Shown: piece after piece, positions 8,395 to 16,924 of the stretch
How the letters are laid out: every line of letters starts with the position of its first letter
Numbering within the stretch: position 1 is the first letter of the stretch
Assembly: GCF_001425305.1 (NCBI RefSeq)
Contig: NZ_LMEE01000002.1
Span: 3,284 to 67,283 of the forward strand
DNA: 64,000 bases
Source of the DNA: Phenylobacterium sp. Root1290
GTDB lineage: Bacteria > Pseudomonadota > Alphaproteobacteria > Caulobacterales > Caulobacteraceae
Reading direction: 5' to 3'
Made by a program: the position numbers and the translations under genes
Notes under the pieces: model-generated
Database searches by the model: none
What the model was told of the DNA's origin: nothing
Seen by the model: the letters and a program-made list of their open reading frames with translations, nothing else

Positions 8395-9426
8395 TTGTCC
8401 CGGCAACCGACGATCAAAGACGTCGCCTCCAAGGCGGAGGTGTCCTTCAAGACCGTCTCGCGGGTGCTCAACGGCGAGCCCCACGTCCGCAAGGAGGTGC
8501 GCGAACGCGTACTGGCCGCGGCCGCCGCGCTTGACTACCGCCCCAACATCGCCGCCCGCGGGCTGATCGGCGGCCGCTCGCGGCTGATCGGCTTTCTCTA
8601 TGACAACCCGAACTACAGCTATGTCACCGAGGCGGAGATCGGGGCCCTGCTCCGCTGCCGAGAGGCCGGCTATCACCTCGCCGTCGAACCCGTCGATTCC
8701 CGAGGCGACGTTCCCCGCCAGATCGAGCAGATCATCTCCAGCCTGCGGCTCGACGGCGTGATCCTGACCCCGCCGATCTCGGACGACCCCGGCGCGCTGG
8801 CGGTGCTGGATCGCCTTGGCGTCGCGCATGTGCGCATCGCCCCCGAAGCCGGTCGCGACAAAGGCCCTTGCGTCTTCATCGACGACGAAGCCGCCGCGTT
8901 CGCCCTCACCCGGCACCTGATCGGCCTGGGGCACAGCACCATCGGCTTCGTGCAGGGCCACCCGGACCACGGTGCTTCGCATCTGCGTCAGGCCGGGTTC
9001 GAACGCGCGATGGCGCAAGCGGGCCTGACGACACGGCCCGCCCACATGGTCCAGGGCTACTTCACTTTCGAATCCGGGATGTCGGCGGGACGCGCCCTGC
9101 TCGACGCGCCCGATCGGCCGACCGCGGTCTTCGCCGCCAACGACAAGATGGCGTTGGGCGTCATGGCCGCGGCGCGCGAGCTGGGTCTCTCGGCGCCGGA
9201 GCAGATCTCCATCGCCGGGTTCGATGACACCCGCGCCGCGCAGATCAGCTCGCCGCAGCTCACCACGGTGCGCCAGCCAGTCGACATCATGTGCCAGGCC
9301 GCGGCCGACATGCTGATCACCCTGGCCGCGAACGAGGCTCTGGACGACCCGGCCCTGCAGCTGCCGTTCGAAATCCGCGCGCGCGGCTCCACCGCCGCGC
9401 CGGCCGCTGAACCGCAAAGCGTCTAG
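8395..9426 (+). CDS. LacI-family transcriptional regulator (divergent to the receptor operon)
   Basis: Cytoplasmic repressor. The preferred start is TTG at 8395, because GGAG stands six bases before it and the product then begins just before the HTH (PTIKDVASKAEVSFKTVSRV), giving a normal 343-residue LacI protein. Upstream in-frame starts at 8263 (TTG) and 8308 (ATG) would add an unusual tail. The hinge helix region and a periplasmic-binding-protein-like sugar domain follow (IEQIISSLRLDGVILTPP, AGFDDTRAAQ). It is divergent from the TonB receptor and abuts the paired operators, which makes it the first candidate to bind the regulon palindrome. The inducer is probably a beta-glucoside or its breakdown product; this is inferred. 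Confidence 0.92.
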   Translation: MSRQPTIKDVASKAEVSFKTVSRVLNGEPHVRKEVRERVLAAAAALDYRPNIAARGLIGGRSRLIGFLYDNPNYSYVTEAEIGALLRCREAGYHLAVEPVDSRGDVPRQIEQIISSLRLDGVILTPPISDDPGALAVLDRLGVAHVRIAPEAGRDKGPCVFIDDEAAAFALTRHLIGLGHSTIGFVQGHPDHGASHLRQAGFERAMAQAGLTTRPAHMVQGYFTFESGMSAGRALLDAPDRPTAVFAANDKMALGVMAAARELGLSAPEQISIAGFDDTRAAQISSPQLTTVRQPVDIMCQAAADMLITLAANEALDDPALQLPFEIRARGSTAAPAAEPQSV

Positions 9427-10430
9427 GCCGGGGGCGCCGTCGAGCCGCGGAACACGAGCGCGAAGTCCAGCCGGCGGGAACTGGCGGCCCGCTCGCCGGA
9501 CTCCACCATCGCGATCACCGCCTCCGCCGCCGAGGCCATGGCCTGCACCGGCTGGCGAACGGTGGTCAACTGCGGCCAGGCCAGGGAGGCGATCTCGCCA
9601 TCGTCGAAGCCGGCCAGCGAGACGTCGCCTGGAACCGACAGGCCAAGGCGGCGGGCGGCGGCCATGACGCCGAGCGCCATGTCGTCGTTGCCCGCGAAGA
9701 TGGCGCTGGGCCGATCAGGTTGGCTCAGCAGACGCTCGCCGGCGACGTCGCCGCTGTCGAACAGGAAATCCCCGTCGGCCTCCAGCGCCCGATCCGCCGC
9801 AACGCCGCGTTCGGCCAACGCCTTGCGATAGCCTTCCAGCCGCCAGGCCGAGGCGCCGTGGTCGGGCGGCCCGCCGATGAAGCCGATCCGGCGGTGGCCA
9901 AGATCCAAGAGGGCGGCGGTCATCGCGCGCGCAGCCTCGACCTCGTCCACGCAGACGCAGGCGCCGCGCCCCGGCTCGACACTGGGCGCCAGCCGGGCAT
10001 AGGGCACGCCGGCCTGGTCCAGGGTGTCGAGCACCGCCAGGTTGTCGCTCATCGGCGGCAGCAGCAGGAAACCGTCCGGCCGCAGCGAAGCGATGGTCGC
10101 CGCGACTGGCTCGCCAGTCATGGCGCTCTGGCCGTCATAGGGCTGGACGACCAAGTGGTAGCCTTCCGCACGGCACCGCTCGACCGCGCCCTGCTGGAAC
10201 TCGGCGATGTAGTCCGGGATCATCTCCGGGATCGGCATGCAGATCAGAAACGAGCGCGAGCCTGGCAGGCCGCGGGCGAACACGTTGCGCCGATAGCCCA
10301 GCGCGTCGATCGCCTCCTGCACCTTCTCGCGCGCGGCGGCGCTGACGTGGCGCTCGCCGTTCAGCACGCGCGAGACGGTCATGACCGACAATCCCGCGCG
10401 GGCCGCTACGTCCTTGATCGTCGTCGTCAC
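9423..10430 (-). CDS. Second LacI-family transcriptional regulator
   Basis: 335-residue LacI-type protein. The start is GTG at 10430, giving MTTTIKDVAARAGLSVMTVS as a standard HTH N-terminus; the longer frame to 10844 only reads through the esterase gene in another frame. AAGGA lies about 10 bases before the GTG. The effector domain carries SLRPDGFLLLPP and SLAGFDDGEIA, clearly paralogous to the neighbouring LacI. Its recognition helix reads SVMTVSRVLN, against SFKTVSRVLN in the first regulator, so the two may bind similar operators. It lies 47 bp downstream of the carboxylesterase, probably co-transcribed, and its stop overlaps that of the first lacI in a CTAG. Confidence 0.92.
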   Translation of the reverse strand: MTTTIKDVAARAGLSVMTVSRVLNGERHVSAAAREKVQEAIDALGYRRNVFARGLPGSRSFLICMPIPEMIPDYIAEFQQGAVERCRAEGYHLVVQPYDGQSAMTGEPVAATIASLRPDGFLLLPPMSDNLAVLDTLDQAGVPYARLAPSVEPGRGACVCVDEVEAARAMTAALLDLGHRRIGFIGGPPDHGASAWRLEGYRKALAERGVAADRALEADGDFLFDSGDVAGERLLSQPDRPSAIFAGNDDMALGVMAAARRLGLSVPGDVSLAGFDDGEIASLAWPQLTTVRQPVQAMASAAEAVIAMVESGERAASSRRLDFALVFRGSTAPPA

Positions 10431-10477
10431 GCCCGGGCGTCCTTCATCCGCGCAGATATAACGCGGATTCTCGCGCC

Positions 10478-12055
10478 TCAGGGCCTCTTCGCGTCGGCCG
10501 CCCCTTCCACGAGGTCGAGCCGCGCCTTCCACGGATCGGCGCCCGCCTTGGCCCCGTCGTTCGTGAAGTCGAGGATCTGGTCGCCCTGGGCGTCGTAGCG
10601 CGGCCAGGCCGGGCGCCCGGCGCCATTGGGATCGCCGCTCTTGGCGAAGGCGACCCAGTAGGCGCTGGCCGCCTGCGCGGTCGCCGCGTCGGACGCGCTC
10701 AGCGCCTCGCCGTACTTGGCCTTCACCGTGTCGAAGACATAGGGGATCTCGGTGGCGTGCGGGGCGCCTGGCCACTGCTGGCGCATGGAGTCGGCCACGT
10801 AGCTGAACCGGAACGCATAGACGGGCCGGCCCGCCTTGGACCACGTCTTGGCCACGAAGCGGGCCGGCTCCACCATCATGGTGTCGCTGGCGACCACGGT
10901 TCCCACCTTGCGGACGTCGCCGGTCGCGCCGGGATCGAAGGCGGCTTGCGCGGCGGTGCGTTGCTCAGGCCCGAACGGGGCGTAGACCTCGTCCAGGGTC
11001 TTGGCCGTCGAGAAGCCGATGTCCATGCTGTTGGCCCCGACGATCAGCGGCACGTCCGCCCCGCCGCCGGCCGCATAGATCGCCCCCGGCTCGCCCACCA
11101 CGATCTGGCCGTCGACCATCGGCCCGGCGTAGGTGGGGGTGAACATCGTCATCATGTTCAGGCCGGAGACCACCTTGTCGGCCGGCAGCCCGCGCAGCGC
11201 CGCCAGGGCCGCGGCGTCCTCGCCCTCGACGCCGACGCTCTTGGCGAAGGCCAGGCCGACCTGCTCGCCGGACGGCGGGCCGCCGGGCGCCTGGCCGCTG
11301 ACCCTGCGCCCGGGATTGATGTTGCCGCGCCCGCCGCCCGACTGGACGATCGCCTTGTGGAACAGGCCCTTGGCCGCCGGCGTGGTCATCAGGGTGTGGA
11401 TCGAGAAGCCGCCGGCCGACTCGCCGAAGATCGTCACGTTGCCGGGGTCGCCGCCGAACGCGCCGATGTTCCGCTGCACCCACTTCAGCGCCGCGATCTG
11501 GTCCATGAAGCCGTAGTTGCCGAGCGGGCCGCCTGGGCTTTCCTTGGTCAGGGCCGGGTGGGCGAAGAATCCGAAGCGGCCGACGCGGTAGTTGAAGCTG
11601 ACCAGCACCACGCCCTGCCGGGCGATCTGGTGGCCGGAATAGACGTCGGGCGAGGAGCCGCCGTTCACGAAGCCGCCGCCGTAGATCCAGACCATCACCG
11701 GCAGCTTGGCGTTCGCCGGCGCGCCCTGCGGCCGCCAGACGTTCAGCACAAGGCAGTCCTCGGCCGGTTCGGTTCCGAGCGGCGCGGCATCGCTGGGGAA
11801 CGGCTTCTGGGCGCAGTCGTGGCCGTAGGCGGCGGCCGGGCGGACGCCGCTCCATTTCGCGGCCGGCTGCGGCGGACGCCAGCGCAGGTCGCCGATGGGC
11901 GGCGCGGCGAACGGCACGCCCTTGAAGGCGACCACGCCGTCCTGGACCACGCCCTGCAGTCGGCCGCTCTCGACCTTGACGATGTCGGCGGCCGCGGCCG
12001 CTCCCGTAAGACCCAGCGCCAAGGCAGCGCCGAGCGCGCCTGCTTTGCCGATCAT
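10478..12055 (-). CDS. Type-B carboxylesterase, exported
   Basis: Serine esterase (PF00135) of 525 residues with a signal peptide ending AAAA. The start at 12055 follows GGGAGGA; the open frame up to 12136 comes from the operator itself (its first codons, ATG ACA ACG TTA TCA, are the palindrome). Family marks are GVPFA near 46-50, EDCLVLNVW at 99-107, the oxyanion loop GGGF at 126-129, and the nucleophile elbow GESAGG with Ser213. A histidine in GAPHATEIP near the C-terminus is the likely catalytic His. Under the shared operator it may remove acyl groups (acetyl, feruloyl) from plant polysaccharides before GH3 acts; substrate unproven. Confidence 0.9.
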   Translation of the reverse strand: MIGKAGALGAALALGLTGAAAAADIVKVESGRLQGVVQDGVVAFKGVPFAAPPIGDLRWRPPQPAAKWSGVRPAAAYGHDCAQKPFPSDAAPLGTEPAEDCLVLNVWRPQGAPANAKLPVMVWIYGGGFVNGGSSPDVYSGHQIARQGVVLVSFNYRVGRFGFFAHPALTKESPGGPLGNYGFMDQIAALKWVQRNIGAFGGDPGNVTIFGESAGGFSIHTLMTTPAAKGLFHKAIVQSGGGRGNINPGRRVSGQAPGGPPSGEQVGLAFAKSVGVEGEDAAALAALRGLPADKVVSGLNMMTMFTPTYAGPMVDGQIVVGEPGAIYAAGGGADVPLIVGANSMDIGFSTAKTLDEVYAPFGPEQRTAAQAAFDPGATGDVRKVGTVVASDTMMVEPARFVAKTWSKAGRPVYAFRFSYVADSMRQQWPGAPHATEIPYVFDTVKAKYGEALSASDAATAQAASAYWVAFAKSGDPNGAGRPAWPRYDAQGDQILDFTNDGAKAGADPWKARLDLVEGAADAKRP

Positions 12056-12121
12056 GCCGTCCTCCCGTTCGGCCTGAGGCCGCTGTTTTTGTGCTTCTGG
12101 GGCCGGAAGGTTCACCGCTAC

Positions 12122-12135
12122 TGATAACGTTGTCA
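12122..12135. promoter_or_regulatory. LacI-type operator in front of the carboxylesterase-lacI operon
   Basis: TGATAACGTTGTCA, identical to the GH3 operator at 3969-3982. The identity extends over 22 bp (12121-12142 and 3968-3989) in the same orientation relative to the downstream minus-strand gene. Its centre is about 73 bp from the esterase start. Confidence 0.75.
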
Positions 12136-12214
12136 ATCGCTCTTACGGCAAAGCTGGCGCACCGGCCCGGCAAGTGATCAAATACCCGCGTTCAATCAAA
12201 GGGCTGCGCCTCCT

Positions 12215-13552
12215 ATGAAGTCTGCTCTTCGACGCGCCGCCGCGCCCCTCGCCGCCCTAGCCCTCGTCGCCTGCGGCCAGGGTTCGACCGATCCGTTCGC
12301 GGGCTTTGGCCCCAAACCGCAGCTGCCGTCGCCGAAGACCAGCTTGATCCCGACCCTCAACGCCCGCCAGGCGGTGGGCTGGCCGGAGGGCGCCGCGCCC
12401 ATCGCGCCCGCCGGGTTCACGGTCACCCGCTACGCCGACGGCCTGGCGCATCCTCGCTGGCTGCTGGTCCTGCCCAATGGCGACGTGCTGGTGTCGGAGG
12501 CCTCGTCCGAGCCCTCGAAGGCCAAGGGGATCACCGCCTCCATCGCCAACCGCCTGCAGGACAAGGCCGGCGCCACGATGAAGAGCCCCAACCGCATCAC
12601 CCTGCTGCGCGACGCGGACGGCGACGGCGTCGCCGAGGTGCGCACCACCTTCGCCGAGGGCCTGCGCCGTCCGTTCGGAATGACCCTGACCGGCGGCAAG
12701 CTCTACGTCGCCAATGACGACGCCGTGGTCGCCTTTCCCTACACCGACGGGCAGACCCAGATCATCGGCGTGGGTGAAAAGGTCTTCGACCTGCCTGGCG
12801 GGCCGATCAATCACCACTGGACCAAGAACGTCATCGCCAGTCCCGACGGCGCAAAGCTCTACGCCACCGTCGGCTCGAACTCGAACATCGGCGAGAACGG
12901 CATGGAGAACGAGACCAACCGCGCCGCGGTGATCGAGTATCCCCTCCCCGCCGGACCGGCCCGTGTCTTCGCCTCGGGCCTGCGCAATCCCAACGGCCTG
13001 GATTTCGAACCGACCACCGGGACGCTGTGGACCGCGGTCAACGAGCGCGACATGCTGGGCGACGATCTCGTCCCCGACTACATGACCAGCCTGCAGGACG
13101 GCGGCTTCTACGGCTGGCCCTACAGCTACTTCGGCCAGCACGTGGACGAGAGGGTCAAGCCGCCGCGCCCGGATCTGGTCGCCAAGGCGATCGTCCCCGA
13201 CTACGCCCTTGGCCCGCATACGGCCTCGCTCGGCCTGACGTTCTACCGCGGCGACCTGTTCCCCGCGCAGTACAAGGGTGGAGCCTTCATCGGCCAGCAC
13301 GGATCCTGGAACCGCAAGCCGCCGAGCGGCTACCGCGTGGTGTTCATCCCGTTCGCCGGCGGCAAGCCCATCGGCCCGCCGCAAGCCTTCCTCACCGGTT
13401 TCCTGAACGCCCGCGACGAGGCGCAGGGCCGGCCCGTCGGCGTCGCCGTCGACAAGACCGGAGCCCTGCTGGTCGCCGACGACGTCGGCAAGGCGGTCTG
13501 GCGGGTCGCGCCCGCCGCCGCCGGAGCGCCCGCTACTGGAACTTCCAGGTAA
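12215..13552 (+). CDS. PQQ-type sugar dehydrogenase (sorbosone dehydrogenase-like) lipoprotein
   Basis: 445-residue periplasmic lipoprotein of the soluble glucose/sorbosone dehydrogenase beta-propeller family. The N-terminus is a lipoprotein signal (LALVAC, Cys at residue 20). The propeller contains GFTVTRYADGLAHPRWLLVLPNGDVLVSEA, LRRPFGMTL, FASGLRNPNGLDFEP, FYGWPYSYFGQH and GSWNRKPPSGY blocks usual for this family. It would oxidise an aldose or aldehyde sugar with PQQ as cofactor; no PQQ synthesis genes are visible. It is divergent from the esterase and starts about 80 bp from that operator, so it might share the control. Its 3' end overlaps the convergent TonB receptor by 20 bp. Confidence 0.85.
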   Translation: MKSALRRAAAPLAALALVACGQGSTDPFAGFGPKPQLPSPKTSLIPTLNARQAVGWPEGAAPIAPAGFTVTRYADGLAHPRWLLVLPNGDVLVSEASSEPSKAKGITASIANRLQDKAGATMKSPNRITLLRDADGDGVAEVRTTFAEGLRRPFGMTLTGGKLYVANDDAVVAFPYTDGQTQIIGVGEKVFDLPGGPINHHWTKNVIASPDGAKLYATVGSNSNIGENGMENETNRAAVIEYPLPAGPARVFASGLRNPNGLDFEPTTGTLWTAVNERDMLGDDLVPDYMTSLQDGGFYGWPYSYFGQHVDERVKPPRPDLVAKAIVPDYALGPHTASLGLTFYRGDLFPAQYKGGAFIGQHGSWNRKPPSGYRVVFIPFAGGKPIGPPQAFLTGFLNARDEAQGRPVGVAVDKTGALLVADDVGKAVWRVAPAAAGAPATGTSR

Positions 13553-16085
13553 GGCCGACGCCCCACATGCGCGGCTGCCCGGCGATGAAGGTCGGCAGCC
13601 CCAGCGAGTCGCCGGTGTTGCCGGCGTCGATCAGATACTGCTCGTCGGCGATGTTGTTGACGAAGGCCTCCAGGATCAGCGGCGCGCTGCTGGCCGTCCA
13701 CGAAACCCGCAGGTTGGCGAGCCCGTAGCCGTCCTGGAACTCGTCCTGGATGTTGTCGGCCACCAGCGACGCCGGCGGCTGCTGGAAGACCGCCCGGTCG
13801 TTGTCGTTTCCGAAGAACACCTTGCTCTGCCACGTGTAGCTCGGCCGCACCGAGACCCGCCCGCCGATGGCGTCGAAGCTCCAGTTGGCCGCCAGCGAGA
13901 CGCTGTGGTCCGGCGACAGCCGGAAGCGGTTGCCATCATAGGCGCCGTCCTCGAACCGCGCGTGGCTGTAGGCGTAGGTCGCATAGAGGTCGAGACCGGA
14001 AGCCACCGCCAGTTCGGCCTGCCCCTCGAACCCGTAGGCCTTGGCCTTGCCTGCGTTGGTGACGACGAACAGCGTGCCCTGCTGCTCGACGGTCTGGAAG
14101 TTGTCGTAGTCGTAGAAGTAAACCGCGCCGTCCAGGCGCAGCCGGCGGTCCAGCAGCGCGGCCTTGGCGCCGACCTCATAGCTGTCGACGGTCTCGGCCT
14201 CGACGCTGGCGAAGCGCGCTGCGCCATAGGGCGTCCCCGGCGCGCTGGCGGCCAGCACCTCCGGCAGGCGTCCCCGCGCGTACGAGGCGTAGAGATTGGC
14301 GTCGTCGGTGAAGCTGTAGCGCCCGACCAAACGCCAAGTGAAACCTGAGTCCTCCAGGTCCTGAGTGGCCAGCCGACCGTCGGCCGAGGTCGGCTGGAAG
14401 GTCACGCCGAACATCGGAAGCAGCGTGTCGGGGATCAGTTGCACCTGCGGGCTCTGCAGCGCCGCGAGGATGGCGTTGGCCTGGGCCAGGCCCTGCGGCG
14501 TGCCGCTGGCGGCCAGACCGGCCGCGCCGATCGCGCCGCCGATCACGCTGCGGCCGCCGACCACGCGCGTGCCGAAGCCGGTGGTCTTCTCGTCCCGGGT
14601 CCACCGCAAGCCCGCGGAGACTTCCAGCCTGTCGGTCACGTCGAACGACACATCGCCAAACAGGTCGATGGAGTCGAGTTCGCTGGTGTTGGTCGATTCC
14701 TCGACGTGGTTGGAGCGCAAATTGGCGGCGATGGAGCTCGCTTGTGCGGCGCTGAGAACGATGCGGTTGCCGCTGGTCTGGGCGACCAGCCCGCGGACCA
14801 GCGCGCCGGTGAAGGCCGTGTTGGCGAACAGCGCCGCGTGCGCCGGCGTCGTCGCCGGCAAGCCCAGCCCGGCCGCCGCGCCGTTGAGCTGCCCGGCGAC
14901 CTGGGCCAGGGCCATGCGCTCGTCGAACTGGATCGGCGTGCGCTGACGGCCGCTCTCATGGAAGTAGCCCGCGCCGACGAAGCCGCGCACTCGACCGCCG
15001 GCGTCGTAGTTCAGGCGTAGTTCCTGGCTCCACTGCTTGCCGACGGCGCTGTTCAGGCCCGTCAGGATCGGCAGGGAAATGCCATCGGGATCAAACACTT
15101 CGTCGCTATTGAAGCGGCGCACGGCGCTGATCGAGGCCAAGGTCAGCGCGTCGGTCAGGTCGTAATCGACCAGCGCCGTCGCACTCCACACCGTGCGGTC
15201 GACGCCAAGGCTGCGGCCCCCCTGGAAATCCGCCGGGGCGACCAGCGCCGCCGGGTCGCTCGCGCCGCGCCCCGCCAGAACGCGCCCGGTCGCAGGGTCC
15301 GTCGGCGAGAAGCCGCCGGACTTGAAGGCCGTGCCCGTGGGCTCGTCGTGCTGGTAGTTGACGATGAAGTCCGAGCGCAGGCGCTCGTTGGGCTCGAAGT
15401 GAGCGGCGATCCGCCCCGCCCAGCTGTCGACCGACTGGAAGGCGTCGCCCCCCAGGGCGTTCTCGACATAGCCGTCGCGCTGGCGGATGCGGCCCGAGAC
15501 CCGCAGCGCGAAGGCCTCGCTGATCGGCAGGTTCACCGCGCCCTCGCCCATCAAGTAGCCGAAGTCCCCGGCCTCGGCCTTGAGGTAACCGCCGAACCCG
15601 CTGGTGTCGGCCTTCTTCTGGATGATGTTGACGCCCCCGATCAGGGCGCCGCGCCCGAACAGGGTCGACTGCGGCCCCTTGGCCACCTCGACGCGCTCCA
15701 GGTCGAACAGCTCCACATAGGAGCCCTGTGCCTTGGAGATCGACACGCCGTCCTGGAATACGGAGACCCGGGCTTCCGAATAGGCGTTGGTTTCGTCCGA
15801 GGTGATGCCGCGCACCACGAAGCCGGGGTTGTTCGGCGACTGCTCCTGGACCTCGAAGCCGGGCGTGAACAACGCCAGATCCGCGAAGTCCTGGACGCCA
15901 AGGTTCTCCAGCCGCTGGGCCGAGTACGCACTGAGCGACATCGGCACGTCCAGCGCCTGCTGCTCGCGCTTCTGGGCGGTGACGACGATCTCCTCGATGG
16001 TCGCGGCGTCCTGCGCGAAGGCGGCGCCGCCCGTGAGCGCCAAGGCGCTCGCCGCGGCCAGCAGCCGCGTCGTGAACTTAAGCAT
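13533..16085 (-). CDS. TonB-dependent receptor (copy 2)
   Basis: 850-residue outer-membrane receptor with a signal peptide ending AFAQ, TonB-box-like IEEIVVTAQKREQ, a plug with FDLERVEVAKGPQSTLFGRG and a large barrel ending in WGVGLTWKFQ. The long loop between about residues 380 and 470 is Ala/Leu-rich and unusual for short-loop receptors. It lies 90 bp downstream of the SDR gene on the same strand and may be the last gene of a thiolase-SDR-receptor transcript. No LacI-type operator is present before it, so its substrate is likely different from copy 1. AGGGGA precedes the ATG. Confidence 0.93.
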   Translation of the reverse strand: MLKFTTRLLAAASALALTGGAAFAQDAATIEEIVVTAQKREQQALDVPMSLSAYSAQRLENLGVQDFADLALFTPGFEVQEQSPNNPGFVVRGITSDETNAYSEARVSVFQDGVSISKAQGSYVELFDLERVEVAKGPQSTLFGRGALIGGVNIIQKKADTSGFGGYLKAEAGDFGYLMGEGAVNLPISEAFALRVSGRIRQRDGYVENALGGDAFQSVDSWAGRIAAHFEPNERLRSDFIVNYQHDEPTGTAFKSGGFSPTDPATGRVLAGRGASDPAALVAPADFQGGRSLGVDRTVWSATALVDYDLTDALTLASISAVRRFNSDEVFDPDGISLPILTGLNSAVGKQWSQELRLNYDAGGRVRGFVGAGYFHESGRQRTPIQFDERMALAQVAGQLNGAAAGLGLPATTPAHAALFANTAFTGALVRGLVAQTSGNRIVLSAAQASSIAANLRSNHVEESTNTSELDSIDLFGDVSFDVTDRLEVSAGLRWTRDEKTTGFGTRVVGGRSVIGGAIGAAGLAASGTPQGLAQANAILAALQSPQVQLIPDTLLPMFGVTFQPTSADGRLATQDLEDSGFTWRLVGRYSFTDDANLYASYARGRLPEVLAASAPGTPYGAARFASVEAETVDSYEVGAKAALLDRRLRLDGAVYFYDYDNFQTVEQQGTLFVVTNAGKAKAYGFEGQAELAVASGLDLYATYAYSHARFEDGAYDGNRFRLSPDHSVSLAANWSFDAIGGRVSVRPSYTWQSKVFFGNDNDRAVFQQPPASLVADNIQDEFQDGYGLANLRVSWTASSAPLILEAFVNNIADEQYLIDAGNTGDSLGLPTFIAGQPRMWGVGLTWKFQ

Positions 16086-16175
16086 GACTATCCCCTGGCG
16101 CCTGGGAGCGGCGCGCTACCCCGGCGGGTAGGGGACATCCATGACGTGGGTATGAAGCTTGGCCGGGTTGCGGGC

Positions 16176-16874
16176 CTAAACCCGCCCGGTCACCGGCAGC
16201 AGCGCGCCGGTCACCGCCCTCGCCTCTTCCGAGGCCAGGAACAGGATGGCGGACGCCAGGTCCTGCGGGGTGACCCAGGCGCCGAAGTCGGCCTTGGGCA
16301 TGTCCGCGCGGTTGGTCGGGGTGTCGATGATCGAGGGCAGCACTGCGTTGACCGTCACGCCGTCGGCCTTCAGTTCCTCAGCCAGGGCCTCGGTCAGCTT
16401 GTGGACCCCGGCCTTGGAGGCCGCGTAGGCGCCCATGCCCATCGAGGCCTTCAGCGCGCCATTGGCCCCGACATTGACGATGCGGCCGCTGCCGCTGCGC
16501 TTCAGGTGCGGGATGGCGGCGCGGCTGGCGTTGGTGGCGGTCAGCACGTTCATCCGGAACAGGCTGTGCCAGGTTTCCCAGGAGCCTTCTTCCAGCGTCT
16601 CCCAGCGAAAGCCGCCGGCGACGTTGATCAGGGCGTCGAGCCGCCCGAAATGCTTGGCGACGGCGTCGATGGCCGTGGCCGCGGCGACCGCGTCGGTGAG
16701 GTCGACCCCGCCCAGGATCATGCCATCGGGACCGCATTCGTCCCCCAGGCCCTCGGGCGGGATCGGCGCGTAGTCGATCAGGGCGACCAGAGCGCCCTTG
16801 GCCGCAGCGGCGCGCGCCACGGCCGAACCCAGCACGCCGAACGCGCCCGTGATTGCAAAGACGCGTCCGGCCAT
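16176..16874 (-). CDS. Short-chain dehydrogenase/reductase, QDPR-like
   Basis: 232-residue Rossmann-fold oxidoreductase. The cofactor loop TGAFGVLG is at residues 9-16, NVAGG at 84-88 and the catalytic YxxxK at Tyr150/Lys154. The usual catalytic serine about 13 residues before Tyr is missing: the segment reads NVGANGALKAS. This pattern resembles dihydropteridine-reductase-type SDRs rather than classical ketoreductases. AAGGAG stands six bases before the start. It follows the thiolase by 50 bp on the same strand, which could suggest acyl chain metabolism, but the substrate cannot be read from the sequence. Confidence 0.85.
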   Translation of the reverse strand: MAGRVFAITGAFGVLGSAVARAAAAKGALVALIDYAPIPPEGLGDECGPDGMILGGVDLTDAVAAATAIDAVAKHFGRLDALINVAGGFRWETLEEGSWETWHSLFRMNVLTATNASRAAIPHLKRSGSGRIVNVGANGALKASMGMGAYAASKAGVHKLTEALAEELKADGVTVNAVLPSIIDTPTNRADMPKADFGAWVTPQDLASAILFLASEEARAVTGALLPVTGRV

Positions 16875-16924
16875 GGGGGGCTCCTTAAGCTGCGACCCGG
16901 CTCCGTCCGGAACCGGGACGGGCT

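Noticed and set aside
10431..10844. N-terminal extension of the second LacI
   Set aside because: It overlaps the esterase in another frame; GTG 10430 gives a normal LacI N-terminus.
12056..12136. Upstream extension of the carboxylesterase (MTTLSV...)
   Set aside because: Its first codons are the operator palindrome; the signal peptide and GGGAGGA support ATG 12055. The same artefact appears at 3983 (MTTLSV) before GH3.
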